Assembly: GCA_028554645.1 (NCBI GenBank)
Contig: JAQOOI010000070.1
Span: forward strand, 1,240,001-1,304,000
Length of the DNA stretch: 64,000 nucleotides
Reading direction: 5' to 3'
Source of the DNA: Omphalotus guepiniiformis
Lineage: Eukaryota > Basidiomycota > Agaricomycetes > Agaricales > Omphalotaceae
Under the pieces are notes generated by a model. The model did no database searches, had not been told where the DNA came from, and was given only the letters and a program-made list of their open reading frames with translations. A program made the translations under genes and the position numbers. This document shows, piece after piece, positions 33,664 through 46,724 of the stretch; position 1 is the first letter of the stretch, and each line of letters begins with the position of its first letter.

Positions 33664-35796
33664 ATGTCGAGTTCAACGACTCAGCAACCTCCCGTCAATG
33701 TAGGCCGAGTCTGGCGACCAGAAGATGAAGGAAAGCCTGTACCGGAGAATCCTGGTAGTCCCATCTTCAGACCTGACATTTTAGCGATCGTCGAGAAGAA
33801 GATTCTGGAGATGAGTGAAGAGCTCAGGGCGCTCAGCTTGGATATACATGGTACGGAATTTGTTGTGATAATCCGAAACATTGCACGATCTGAACTTGAT
33901 ATCGTTTTCGAATCTCAATCATTCAGCACATCCAGAGCTGGGGTATCAAGAGAAGTATGTCTGTGTTATCATTTGATGTCCATAATCTCATCGACGGTAT
34001 CTATGTACATAGGCGTACGCACGACGTGATGACTAAATTCATGTCCGAGCATGGTTTCGAGGTCAAAGCACAATATATCCTTCCCACGGCCTGGCTTGCT
34101 ACGTTTACTAAAGGAAAGGGCGGGCGAGTAATTGGTGTCAACTCTGAGGTAGGAGCTGGTCATGGATATGTGCGCAAAACGTTCGACGATATCCCAATTC
34201 GACTTTTAGATGGACGCATTGAAAGGAGTTGGTCACGCATGCGGCCACAATCTGATTGCGATCGCAGGCGTTGCCGTTGCGTGTGCTATGAAAGCCGTTC
34301 TGGAACAACTTGATATCCCGGGAACTATACAGCTTCTTGGTACACCTGGTAAGGGATTCCGATATGATTTATTTCAACGTGGTGAATAATCACTGCGATC
34401 CTGAAGCGGAGGAGGGCGGAGGAGGAAAAATCCATCTTCTGCAAAAGGGAGCATACGAGGACATGTCTGTTTGTCTCATGTCTGTATTCTCTTCAAATGA
34501 AGATGATCAATGTTCTGATGAATCTCTTTGTAGGTGCCATCCTGCTCCAGGACCTAAAGGATCTGTCAGCCTGAGCAGCTGCTTGGCTATTCAGCAATTT
34601 GATGTAGAGTATTTCGGACATACGTTCGTGACCTTCATTATCAATTCAATTTGCTGGGTGTGATACATGAAGCCTTACTAGTGCTCACGCTGCTCTATCT
34701 CCGTGGGAGGGTATCAACGCTCTCGATGCTGCTGTTCTTGCTTACAGCAATGTAGCGGCACTTCGACAGCAGCTTAGACCGACAGTACGAGTGCAAGGAA
34801 TTTTTGAGGGCAAGGATTGGGCGGCAAATAGTACGTCCTTGTCTGTGCTATCTTTGCTCTATTGATGTTGACATTTCATGTAGTCATTCCTGATTATGCA
34901 AAATATATGTAAGTCAAGTGCGCATAGTGCGGTTCGTCTCACTTTGCTATCTTCACTACACAGATGCTACGTGCGAGCTCCCTCACGTGTCGAGCAAGAA
35001 GCAGCTTTAAAGCGCGTCCTGCCTTGTTTCCCGTGAGTGCATCCTATCCTGGCGTCATCTCCTCAGTCTGCAGTGCATTGACCACAAAACACAGCGCGGC
35101 GGCACAAGCTACCGGTTGTGAATACAAGATAAGTATGAAGGAGAAGTTCTATGATATACGTCAGAATCAAGCACTTGGCAAGTATTGCATCTTGCATCTA
35201 AACTTTAATCGCTCATGCAATCATCGATAAAATGAAGGAGAAGAAGTGGCCTCTATTGTCCGGAGTCGGTACGGAGGAATAGACTATGAATGGGGAATCA
35301 AGAGTGCATCCACGGATTTTGTGAGTTGTGCATAAGGTCCCAATATCACCTTGAATACGATCTGAAGCGGAATATCTTGCGACAAGGGCAATATTACCTA
35401 TGGTATGTTTAGCTCTTGTCAAGTCAGCAGCAATAAAACCTAGACTCACATCGCTCCAAGCACTTCCGTCTCTCCACCCTGGATTTGGTGAATTTGTCCC
35501 CGTTCAAGTGATGAGAATCTTTGACATTGATATCGTGCAAATAGCGATTCCGACCGTTGAAAACGGCGGTAACCACACCCGTGCTTTTGCTCATGCGGCC
35601 ACTACAGTCGAGGCCCATGAAGCGTGCATGGATGTATCAAAGGCATTGGCGGCTACGGGGATCAGAGTGCTGATTGATGATGAATTCTTCCAGAAGGTTG
35701 GTGTCCAAAAAGTTCAGGTAGATTTTTATGTTGACATTCGAACAGGTCCAACAAACGTTTGAGGAGGACAGGATACTGAGAGAGCTGACTATATGA
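33664..35796 (+). CDS. M20 peptidase-family amidohydrolase, PM20D2-like (copy 1)
   Basis: Joined exons give [19 protein letters not shown], then [70 protein letters not shown] and the metal-site motif [19 protein letters not shown], as in PM20D2, then [71 protein letters not shown] and the C-terminal [17 protein letters not shown] and [12 protein letters not shown]20D2-type enzymes cleave beta-alanyl or other unusual amide/dipeptide bonds in the cytosol. The HPELGYQE exon is found only with acceptor ATTCAG just before CACATCC. One intron has a GC donor (35178-35237). The last intron (after EFFQK) matches that of copy 2, so the gene ends at 35796. All blocks are present. Confidence 0.9.
35178..35237 (+). 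other. GC-AG intron in M20 copy 1
   Basis: Donor GCAAGT after CTTG, acceptor ATGAAG. The paralog at the same position has GTGCGT, so this donor is a GT-to-GC change. A stop inside the intron means it must be removed. Confidence 0.65.
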
Positions 35797-36019
35797 GCAT
35801 AGGTTGCTGCATTACGAGTTCCTTGTTGAATAGTTGAGTTGTAGGTACAATGGATGCATCGATGAACGTTTGAACAATAAAAGAGGGGCCTCATATGGAT
35901 TTTGCGCTCAATAATTTTCAACGGTAACACGTGGCATTTGAACTGCCGTGCCACCGGCTATGGGAGCGCCTGCCGTCCTTGCCTTCCAACTGCAAAGATC
36001 ATTTCAGCTAGCGGCGAAA

Positions 36020-39000
36020 ATGCTCGATCCATCCTCGACCGCCTCTCCTCCGGATCAATTGCTTCAACCGCCACCAAAACAGAAAAGGTCCAGTGTAGCA
36101 TGTAGACGTTGCCGACGCCTACGAGCGAAATGTGTGAAGGAAGAAAAGGACGGGGGACTCTGTCGCGGATGTATCGATGCAGGCGTTCCGAACGAGTGTG
36201 AGTTCTTGCCGCGAGGCATGAGCGCTATCGACAGAGCGGTGAGTTCTCGAACAAAACTGAAACTTAAAGTTGACTAACAAGGTTAACATTTTCCGTGTAG
36301 CCGCGACCTGCTCAACGTCGAAAACGGCAACGACGAGATGTTTCACCTGATCAGTGCGTCTTCACTGCTCCTTTCTTGCTCTATGTTCTGCTAGATGATG
36401 TTTAATCGTGTTTCGTTAGTATTAATGGTACGTCGTCGATTGATTCTCTGTCTGAATCGCGCTGGACATCGGTATGTCTGTCGAGTTGTGCATCGCCCCC
36501 TCGCATGTACTTACTCTGTAACAGACGACAGCGTATCCTCCCGCTATTGTCAATGGAATCTGTACCTGCTGTCAGCAAAGAGTTCCCACCTCGCCAGTTG
36601 GGGCATCATTTACACCAGCACCTCCCCCTTCACATGCTGACTTGTGCGTGCATCAATTCAAGAGATAAGATATGAACTAAATCAATATAGGCTACCGCCC
36701 CAGGAAGAGCTTATCGAAGGCTGCGAATGGTTTTTCACGACTTATTTTCAGCTTGGTATGATACTTCAATTTTCCGGATTTCGCTCGTTGACAAATTTGC
36801 CAGGGTTTCTGCATAAACCAACATTCATGCATACCCTTCTCACTGCTCCCTCGTCAATCAGTCCCTTCCTTCTATTATCCATGTTGTCTGTTTCAGCGCG
36901 TTTTACCCCTAGCCTCATTCAGCGGTATGGATCTCCTGCTGAAGCAGCCCAGGTTTTCGCCAAACGAGCGCAGAAGTTTGCTGGTGACGAACTTCTCGGG
37001 GTGGCCACGCTTGAAAGAGCACAGGCGTTCTTTCTATGCAGTATTTGGAGCTGGGGAAGTGGTTATCGAGATCGTTCCTGGGTTCGTCCAGCAACACATA
37101 TTCATAGTGCAGTAATTGACCATACATACAATAGATCTTTTTAGGAGTCGCTGCACGAAGTAAGTGCTACCTTGCTTGAATGTCTCCACAATTCAATATC
37201 TTTCTCAGTGGTGTCTATCCTCAAATTATCTCAGGAAGATAGCTACAGTCTGCCTCCCGATGCAAGTGTAGAGCAAGTCATCAGCGCCGAGGTCTCCCGC
37301 CGGACGTGGTGGGTCATTTTCAGTAGGTCAGACTGCTAATGCGTGATACAAAATGCTTATTTGTTTTGTAGTGAGCGACAATCTGCTCAGCTCTGGTTGC
37401 GGTCGGCCCATTTCGTTTGACCTTGATAAGGTCACTATTCCGCTTCCCCTAGACGAGGATCATTTCTCTTTTGGTTATCAAGGTCCCACCACAGTTCTAC
37501 CTGGCACAAAAGCGAAGGGCCGGCCGCGCTCAGGTTCAATGACTCAGTCTCAAACTCCTTTCCATCCACCACAGATCGACCCGCAGTTACAGTCTCGCCC
37601 AGAGTCGAGCACTCCTGTTGAAGGGTTGGGTACAGGTGTTGGGGAACGATCATTGTATGGCAACTTGGTCACTATTGCGGATATTTGGGCTCGAGTTGCC
37701 CGAAGTGCGCTGCAAAGGTCTAAACCGCCTATCACAGCTTCATCAGCCTTAGCTCCCTGGCATCCTGAGAGCGACTACTGCAAACTAGTGCGGGAGTTGG
37801 AGGTATGGGAAGCGACACTTGGGAGTCGACAGTCTTGGAGTATGAGTAATCTGCTGGCGTATCAGTCCAAGAACCTAGATATGGTAAGTGTATTGTCAAC
37901 ATCCACCGGAAAGTTAGCTCAAAGTCTAACAATTACAGGGTTTCAGAGGTATATTCCTCTTCATGTATCTTGCTCACATTGTTCTGCGACGATCCTATCT
38001 CCCCATGATGGCTCATGATGTTCAAAGCGGTCAAGCGTCAGCGCTTCGAAATGTTAATGTTTACCCGAACGCCACTGGTGTTAGCCAACCCCAACCGCCT
38101 CCTCCTCGGTTTTGGGAAACCATGGTTCACGATATGTTTGCCCATGCTCTCAAGGCAATCGAATTGGTGAAGAGCTGGATACCGACAAGACCATTCTCAA
38201 GGGGTTGCACGCCAATGATGGTGTGTGCTTGAAAAACCCGTCGCGTAACTAGATTGACTGACCATGCTGCAGGGCTTCTCATTATTTATGGCCGGGTCAG
38301 TCCTGTCCTATCTAAGGAAATGGAAATGGCGTAAGTCTGGATATGTATGTTTTTTCTTCCTGTGCACTGAGCAAACTTTCCTAGTTTGTCCATCTTTGTA
38401 CCCCTACACAGAACCTGCAGTCCAAAGCGCGCTTGAGATGATAGCAGACATTGCTGCTGTATGGCCTATTATGGGGAACAGATGGCATACATCTCTCTCT
38501 AAATCCTTTTCCGAGTCCTCCTTCAACAACCCTTTCAGTCCCATGACTCAACGGGAACGTGGGGTTGAAGGTCTCGGCCGAGCAGCGGAAGAGGATCTGA
38601 GCGTGGATGACAGGGAAGGGATGTATAGGCATAAGAGCCTGGAAGAAATTGACGAAGAGGATCAGCGCGGAAAAGTACGCTAGCTCTTTTAACTGTCTTT
38701 ATTTGTCTAATCTTCCATGATTGCAGCAGCAATCCCCTGGTCCGCCAGCCGACCTCGACCACACCAGCTCCAGCAATGGCATCGCGCCCCAAGGTTCTCG
38801 TGATGTAGTTCAGCATTCGAACGCTGATAGACATCGGTCAGCCTCAGTCTCTTCGGTCTCTCACATTCAAAGTCAGCCTCAAACACACGACGCCCATATG
38901 CTCTATTCACTGGCGGCAGCTGCGAGCATGGATCAAAAAATGGCGAACAATCAAGGTCTTGGGCCTTCTTCTGGTGCAGGTCCTTCTGCACCGAACGGAC

Positions 39001-39224
39001 ATGCACATCATCACGTCCAATCTCACCCGCACGGCCAACAGGTCTCTGTACCCGGCATGCATGACGCGCAAGGGCCTCCCGCATTTATTCCTCAGAATGC
39101 TGGTGAAGTGCCCCCAGGAGCTGCGGGTATGGATTGGAGTAACTTCCATACCGATATTGCTATGTTGCTGCAGGATGATTTGAATGTACATCTTGAGTAC
39201 GGCGGCGATGGCTGGGCTTTCTAG
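36020..39224 (+). CDS. Zn(II)2Cys6 transcription factor inside the M20/amidase cluster
   Basis: The N-terminal cluster reads SSVACRRCRRLRAKC, then a longer loop and LCRGCIDAGVPNECEF, followed by RRKRQRR basic residues. The middle homology region runs through RLPPQEELIEGCEWFFTTYF, GFLHKPTFMHTLL, PFLLLSMLSVSARFTPSLIQ, FAKRAQKFAGDELL, LERAQAFFLCSIWSWGSG, then after short introns SDNLLSSGCGRPISFDLDKV and LFMYLAHIVLRRSYLPMM. The tail is His/Gln/Ser-rich and ends MDWSNFHTDIAMLLQDDLNV, a plausible activation segment. Start chosen at MLDPSSTASPP (good context); an in-frame ATG at 35960 would add 20 residues. Its place between amidohydrolase and amidase genes suggests it regulates them; that is inference. 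Confidence 0.87.
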
Positions 39225-39740
39225 CCCGGATACTACGTGAATTTGTGTTGGCAAAAGAGTTCTTTCCATCTCTTTCGTTTTCTTTCTACTGACTCTTTTG
39301 TCTTCTTCGTTATCATTATTTGTAGGGCTGTTGTTCTTAACTATTCGCTGCCTGCCCGTCAGCGTCACTTGTAACTTGGTGTTCCTACGATGCTCTTTTC
39401 GATGTACGTGATATTCTATTGTGTAAATATGTATCATTTCCCCCGTATACAATGCAGCTTTGTATTCACCTACGGCTAGGTGTCGAATTCTTGCATTGTG
39501 GTGCAGACCTTCGATGTTCGATGATGAGTTCATAGGGCTTGTCTATCAATTTCCGGCGCTAACAGACCTACATACCATACATACGAATTGAAGCCTCCAG
39601 GGATTCCTCGCAGCAGAACAGATGTGCCGTCCTACCGGCATACACTCGGCAAACTGCTCTTTGAACTTTGACCGCATTACTATAGAACACCGCGCTACTT
39701 ATCTTCACGACAAACCTTGGATTGTGCTTAGTTCTGCGAA
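39225..39740. other. Intergenic region before the amidase gene
   Basis: 3' region of the regulator (T-rich) and promoter of the amidase. No gene supported. Confidence 0.45.
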
Positions 39741-41834
39741 ATGTCCCCTACCTTAGATGATCTTTCTTTTCTGGAGAAACGCCTCAATCTGACAATCAAA
39801 CCTGAAGAACGCAACGACTATCTCGCACTTCTCGCAGCAACGGATGCAGCCGCTCAGGCCGTCATGTCCATGCCAGGTATGCTTTTTGCTATCAAGGGAG
39901 GCTTTCTGACTCTCAAGCCGATATGGCCTATAAAGACTATACCCCTCCAGTAAACTTCGAACAGTATCCTCGCTCCGAGATCTACGTTCCTGCGGATGCT
40001 GACAACAAGTTACGAGGCTGGGCCTGCAAAGCTACCGTCCAAGGGGCGTCCAAAGGAATCCTCAGCGGAAAGCGTATATGCTTGAAGGATAACATATGCC
40101 TTGCCAAGGTACCTTGTCAGTTCGGCACGTCGGTTGTGGAGAATTTCGTCCGTAGATATCTGATTTATCTTTTCTCTCTGACGGTCCTTTTATCATTTTC
40201 ACAGCCGACTTTGACGCGACGATAGCCTCGCGTATCTTGGACCACGGTGGTACGATCGTTGGGAAAGCCACTTGCGAAGTTTGTCGTCCTCTACTCACTC
40301 ATTAGTGATACTTACTACTACTCAGGACATGTCCCATGGGGCCGCATCATTTACCTCTCGAAACGGGCCTGTCCATAACCCTCATGCATTTGGTTTTTCA
40401 GCCGGAGGTTCCTCGTCTGGATGTGGAGCTCTCATATCCAGTGGCGAGGTTGATATGGGCGTTGGCGGCGATCAAGGTGGTAGTATTCGTATAGTGGGCA
40501 GCTTACTCTTCCTCCGATATTGTCTCATTAGGTGAATTCTTATTATTTGTAGCCTGCCGCACTCTGCGGAATTGTAGGACTGAAAGCTACCTTCGGTCTG
40601 ATTCCGTACACGGGCGTTTTATCTTCGGAAGCATCCTTAGATCATGTTGGTGAGATCTAGGTACTCAAACTCTTAGTAGTACTGCTCTGACAGTTATCTC
40701 CTGCAGGTCCGATGGCTCGAACGGTTGAAGATGTTGCGATACTTCTACAGGCGGTGGCGGGATACGACGACCTCGACGATAGGCAGCTTGGCGCTCCTAT
40801 GCCTTCGGCATTACCCCAGTATATTTCCGCTATACCCACTATCGTTACCCCTTCTGCTCTTGAAGGCGTTAAGATTGGTCTTCTGACACAAGGCTTTGCT
40901 TCTCTTCATCAAACCCCTGGGATAGATGCTCTCGTGAGATCCTCCATTGAGAAGTTCAGAGCTCTTGGGGCCGAAATTGTGGAAGTATCAGTTCCTGGCC
41001 ACTTGCAAGGTGGTGCATTGATGCATCTCATCAACAAAATGGGGAGTAGTCAGGCAAGACTCGGTAGAGCTACCGCACGAAGAGGTGTCTATGTCAATAG
41101 CTTCTACGAGAAACTACTTCCTTGGCAACCGGCCAAATGGGACAGAGTACGTTTGCCACTCTTGGATTCGAGCACATCTCACTGAATAGAATATTGATGC
41201 AGGTGCATTCGTTCGTGCAAAGGTTCGTCTACCTACTGCCTTTGAAGATATAACTTCACACCTCGCATCATTGGCATTTCGATTAGTACTGCTATGAGTG
41301 GGTGAGATAGAATACTTAAAGCGTTTTGATTCACTGCTAAACCCATCGTTACAGGGAATACGCATTTCACGCTTATCCGTCTGTCTACGGCCGAGCCATG
41401 AACATTGTTCGAAAGCTCAAGGAGGAATACGACGCTGCCCTTGCTCAAGTGGACGTGTTGATCATGCCGACCGTGCAAATCACTGCCAGACGACATGTTC
41501 GAAAAGGTGCAGGACCATTAGCTTGTTCAAAGAGGACTGGTAGACCCATAATCCTTCATCAGAATCTCTATCGCAGGCTGATCTTTGGCAAGCTGGTACT
41601 ACAGATAACACGGCCATATTTAACGGTACTGGGCACCCGGCCCTTACGATCCCAGTGGGGTTTGCACCACCAGCGTACGAAGATATATTAGATCAGGCAA
41701 ATGAAGACATAAAGCTTCCAGTGGGGATGCAGATTGTGGGGCGATGGTGGGACGAGACGACATGCCTGAAAGTGGGCGCAGCTTGGGAGAAGGCTTGGGA
41801 TTGGAAAACTGGACAGATGAAGGAGTGGTCTTGA
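39741..41834 (+). CDS. Amidase-signature family amidase
   Basis: Exons join into [53 protein letters not shown] (catalytic Lys), [20 protein letters not shown], then [16 protein letters not shown] (the GGSSSG motif with the cis-Ser) and [20 protein letters not shown] (catalytic Ser), [37 protein letters not shown] and a C-terminal [24 protein letters not shown]. The Ser-cisSer-Lys triad is complete. An apparent break near 41507 is resolved by a 56-base intron (41507-41562) that joins ARRHVRK to [20 protein letters not shown]. Enzymes of this family hydrolyse a wide range of amides. It is convergent with the second M20 gene, 149 bases apart. Confidence 0.93.
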
Positions 41835-41983
41835 GCTCATGGCAGCGAGGAAGGCTATCCATTTCTTGGTTAAGGCTTTACAATGAGTTAACTTATTCGA
41901 TGTAGATAAAATCTGCTACTTGTGTTATCCATTCAACGCTGTAAGAGGATTATGTAAGTAATGACCATTCATACGTACCATCT

Positions 41984-44059
41984 CTATAGGGTCCTCTCTC
42001 TGACAACTTTGTCGGCTTCAAACGTTGCTTTCACCTAGTCGTGACATCAATTCAAAATCAGTATGAAGATCTCAGCATAGAAAATCAGACCTCTTTGTAA
42101 AAGTCATCGTCAATCAACACTCTCACTCCGGTTGCCGCCAGAGCTTTGGACACGTCGAGACAAGCGTCGTGTGCTTCAATGGTAGCCGCAGCTTCAGTGA
42201 ACTGAGGCGTGTGGTTGCCGCCATTCTCGACAGTTGGGATGGCTGATCGAAATATTATTCGGATCTACAAGTCAAAGAGAAATAAAATTGGAACGCACCG
42301 AAACCAGGATGCAACGCGGGAAGTTCTGAGAAAAGGTGTCCCAAAACGCGAAATTATCAAACTTTAATGACACTCACCGTACGTGACATTTCCCTAGAAG
42401 ATCAAGATGAGCTAATTGTTCAAGCATAAAGGAATGTAACTAACTACTCACGAAGTCGGTAGAAGCGCTGTTGATACCATACTCATGATCAATGCTTCCG
42501 TATCTACTACAAACAATCCGCGCTACTTCGTCACCTGTTTACTCAAAACATTAGGGAACGGCATCATCTTTACTATGACAATATTACGCACCGAGAGCCC
42601 TGTTCTGGCGCAAATCGTGCGTCGCCCCGATGATATTTGTTTTGACTTCACAACCTGTTGCTAGACCTGCTGCTCTATAGGATACTTGGTCAGTCCATGC
42701 TGTCGTAAAGAGAGGGATTATGGACGTACTCGAGACATGGCATGACGCGCTTCATTGCCGCTTCTTGTTCGACGCGTGTAGGAGCCCGAACGTAGAGCCT
42801 GAATACCAGTGAGAAATTTTCACATAGATACTTTAAAAACTTATACAGATATTTAGCGTAGTCAGGAATAACTAGGTTCAGAGTTCCGTATCAACGAGAT
42901 TGAGAATAGAACCGAGAAGTGCCCACTATTAGTTGCCCAATCTTTCCCTTCAAAGATTCCGTGAACGCGTACGGTGGGTTTGAGCTGTTGACGGAGAACA
43001 GCAATGTTGTTATATGCCAGGACAGCCGCGTCGAGGGCGTTAATACCTTCCCAAGGTGAGAGGGCGGCATGAGCTCTATCTGAAATCAGTCAACCATATA
43101 CTCATTTCAGAAAAGAGCAACACCTACGTATGTCCGAAGTACTCTGCTGAGATACGCTTCAATGCAAGACAGCTAGTTAGGCTGACAGAACCCTTTGGTC
43201 CAGGAGCTGGATGACACCTATCACAGAGGCAAAAATGAGACTATGATAAGCAAAGAGATATAACACACACATCAAGCACGCGTCCATGTTTTTATATGCC
43301 CCCATCTCCAGCAATTTGACTTTCCCGCTGCCACCTTCCTCGGCTATATATATAGATGAGTAGTTGTCTATCTCAACCGGAGAAGCGATAGAGACCAGGC
43401 GTTCCGAGCAGCTCAACTGTACCCGAAAGATCAAAGTACTCCAGAGCCGTTTTAATTGCGCAGGCAACTGCAACTCCTGCAATTGCAATCAAATTGTGTC
43501 CACATGCATGCCCGATTCCCTTTAGAGCATCCATCTGCAAGGGGTGTCAGCGAGAGAGAACAGATTGTACAGTGAACAGAAATCCATCTCAGAGTTGACA
43601 CCGATCGTTCGTCCGCCGTTTCCACGACTGAAAACAGCCCGCCATGCTGTAGGAAGAAGGTAGTGTTTCGTCACTTTGAATCCATGCTTTGACATAAATG
43701 CAGTGAGTGCATCGTGCGCATGTCTGGCAGTCACTGTGAACTCTTGTTGAATTCACGGTGTATTCTTATTCGAATACGCACGTCTCATTGAATGCAAGTT
43801 CAGGATGATCTATACCCATACCATTCAGCAAGCTATAGTACAATCAAGGTAAATGTCCCGCACCATGAATATCCAAGCTCAATATCCGCAATTCCCCACT
43901 GAGCTCCTCAACTTTTTTCTCGATAACATCCAAGATATCTGGTCTGAAGATCACTTCCCCGTTGGGATTTGCTGGCTTGGATTTTTCGATATCTCCCGTC
44001 CGCCATATTGTCACGCTGGTCTGAAGCTTTGATTCCTCGGTGTGGTTGTTAGTAGCCAT
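41984..44059 (-). CDS. M20 peptidase-family amidohydrolase, PM20D2-like (copy 2)
   Basis: Paralog of the gene at 33664-35796 in opposite orientation with the same block order: [211 protein letters not shown] and [12 protein letters not shown], then a last exon ending VVRERTL. All introns have GT donors. Intron positions match those of copy 1, so the duplication happened after introns were in place. Complete and probably functional. Confidence 0.92.
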
Positions 44060-44392
44060 GTTGTCCGTACGGAGGAGTGTTCACCAAGGTCCAAGGTCCA
44101 AGATAAGCTCAAGAATGGTGAAACTCAAAGAATTCAGAAGAGGAATTTTACTGCAATCTATACAGGATCGAATTTTCGTTATCAGAAAAGTGACGCGCGC
44201 TTAATATTATTGGCTTGGGTTAACGCTTGAGCGCTTGAGCGTCTATATGCTGAGCGCTGAACGCTTGATTTGAATAACTTCATTTGACATCATCCTTGCT
44301 GGACGCCATCTCAAAAGAACTCAGCTATCGAGCTCAATTATCAAAACTTCTCGATTTCCATCGTTGGTAAACATTTGCATGAGCATATACTT
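44060..44392. other. Spacer between M20 copy 2 and the carboxylesterase
   Basis: Contains the promoter of M20 copy 2 and the 3' region of the carboxylesterase. Around 44220-44268 there are imperfect short repeats of the type GCGCTTGA / GAACGCTTGA. Confidence 0.45.
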
Positions 44393-46648
44393 TCATGTAT
44401 TGAGTTCATCCCTCAAGCTGTGCCAGAACGCACATCGTTCCGCCAACGCATCTGTTATGTTCTCCATCTGAATGCCTCCGGGATGAAGGAGGATACGCGG
44501 GCTACCGTTGGTATCGTTCGTGAACTTTGCAGCAGCCTACAATTTACAAAGTGAGCGTGAATTTGCTTAAACAAGAAGAAAAAACCTACCTCCCAGACCG
44601 AGGCCTTACTCGTTGGTGTTCCCGATGTGACAAAAGACGTCCAAAATTCTCGCATCGCTTCGAAAAGAGTTTCATCGTTTTCATCGGGCGGGACAGCTGG
44701 AACATTAGCAGGGAAGAATGCTTCCAGATCGTTTCCATGAAATGACATTAGATGGGGATTATCATAGCTAATGAGAACCTTTGAGACTAAGCAAGAAGTA
44801 GATCAAAAACGACACTCACTGATACTGGAACGATGTTAATCCAACCTGGGCGGCACCCCCAGATATGAGAACAGCGGTACATATGTACCGCATCTCACCG
44901 TACATTTGTTGGCCTTGCAAACTAAACGAATTGTTGTAGTCGGATAAGGGGTACCACTCCAGCGAACGGTTGAACGAAGCTCGGGTGAAATTGGCATATT
45001 GCCCTTGAAGAAAGTTGAAGACCGTTGTTTCCGTCGCATTCGGTTCTGAAGTATTAGCGGCGGGATTAGGGAGAGTAGCTGACCAATGGGCGCCTTCGTC
45101 CGTGTTGGAACTACCCGTTCCAGGTGTTAGAAACAGAAGATACTATAGGTGTAAAGGTAGTGGCACGCACCCAAACAGGACCGGAACTTGCGCAAAGCTA
45201 CCATTTGTAAACGCTTCTACGGGACGATTTGGTAGAAATGTGCCATCCAAAATAGGCGCGAAGACATAAAGTGTGGATGAGCGATTCGCGATAACTTGGC
45301 TGCCAGCTAATGTCAGAGTATCGCTATCTGCTGACCTCAAGCAAGGTAATACGGTTGAAATATTAGTGAGATCACATCCACTAAGCGCTATTTTCAGTCA
45401 TACTTGTTGAAAGACAACAAAGTGGACTAACACAAATGTTGCAAATTGCTCAAAGATCCGCTCAAGGTAATCGTCTGAGAAGAACGGCATGAAATTGAGA
45501 GATGGGCTGTCGCCCATTGCCTTGTGGAACAGGCCTTCGGTGTCACCACCATTTACGAGAAGCTATCATGTATATATTGTTCATCAGAAGATATGAAGCC
45601 TATTGTAAGAAAGAACTCACATGAAACATCGTTGATCCAGCTCCAGCAGATTCACCCCAGATTGTAACTCGACTGGGAAGAAGCAGCATATCGTAAAGGC
45701 CAGGAGAAACATGGGCAAAAACCGTGCACTTACGATGGGTCACCTCCGAATTCGCTGATGTACCTGTTGACCCATCGCAAACCAGCTCGCTGCCGAGAAT
45801 CTGTAAGTAAGACGGGCCGAATGGAAAGCATCACAAGCGCACTTGATCATGAAGTCCAGCATTCAATGTGCCATTGGCTCCAATCGTAGAACCAGCTTGA
45901 GATTAAAATAGATCTGGTGAGTTGATCCCTGCGAAAGTCGTGCTAAAAATGAACTTATGGCATACCTAAGAAGCCAAATTGACCTAAGCGATAGTCAAAA
46001 GACACAAATATCATTGGTAAGGAGGAGGACTTCATCATGAGTCGGGGATCCGCATCGTGAGAGCTTCCAGTCTCAAAACCACCACCTTACATTGCAAGGA
46101 AGACGTCAGAAAGTAGAGAAAAACAGAGCGATCTCTTACTTACCATGGAACCACACCATTACGGGAAGGCTACTATTCGAGGTAGTACCGGAAGGGATGA
46201 ACACCTAGAAAATTGAATCATGTCAGTTGAACCGTGCTGAAAATTGGAAGCAGAAACCTGACATTTCCAAACAAGCAATCTTCAGAGGTTCCCGGATCTA
46301 CTGTGTTCTGCATCGTGCTTATACATGCGTCCCGGAACTGGGTGGCGTCTACTACGCCAAGGTTCTGGCTCGGTGGAAACACTGGTGCTTGCCATCTGAG
46401 ATCTCCAATAGGAGGGTCAGCAAAGGGTATCCCCAAGAAGGACGTGATCCCAGTTGTTTCGTTCTCAAACCCGACAAAAGTGGCATCTGAGTAAAAAGAG
46501 TGAGGAAGTGGTTGGGAGGTAACGGAAAGCACTGACAATCCAGAGATACGTTCCGTTGACTAGCAAGGGTACGAAGAGATGATGCTTTCGCACCAAATGC
46601 TTCTGCGAGGAAAAATGAGATGTAAAATACCAATAACATGCCTGCCAT
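44393..46648 (-). CDS. Secreted type B carboxylesterase
   Basis: Signal peptide MAGMLLVFYISFFLAEAFGA, then after a 45-65 base intron ATFVGFENETTGITSFLGIP, FADPPIGDLRWQAP, DACISTMQNTVDPGTSEDCL (EDCL motif), VMVWFHGGGF (oxyanion hole), FVSFDYRLGQFGFLG, LHDQ and the nucleophile motif VTIWGESAGAGS. The C-terminal exon ends in WEAAAKFTNDTNG, LLHPGGIQMENI and a short tail. This is the order of the carboxylesterase/lipase type B family, secreted alpha/beta hydrolases. A TATA box lies 82 bases upstream of the start. Substrate not readable. Confidence 0.9.
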
Positions 46649-46724
46649 TGAAGAACGGATAAGTCAACCGCGCAGGAGCTTTATAGTCGGAGGGTCTGAG
46701 CCACACGTCGTCCAATGTAGGAAA

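Noticed and set aside
33860..34020. M20 copy 1 first looked like a pseudogene because the HPELAF exon seemed to be lost
   Set aside because: An acceptor ATTCAG just before CACATCC and a donor GTATGT restore [10 protein letters not shown] in frame, so the gene is intact.
41500..41570. Apparent frameshift and stop in the amidase
   Set aside because: A 56-base GT-AG intron (41507-41562) joins the two frames and keeps the family sequence.
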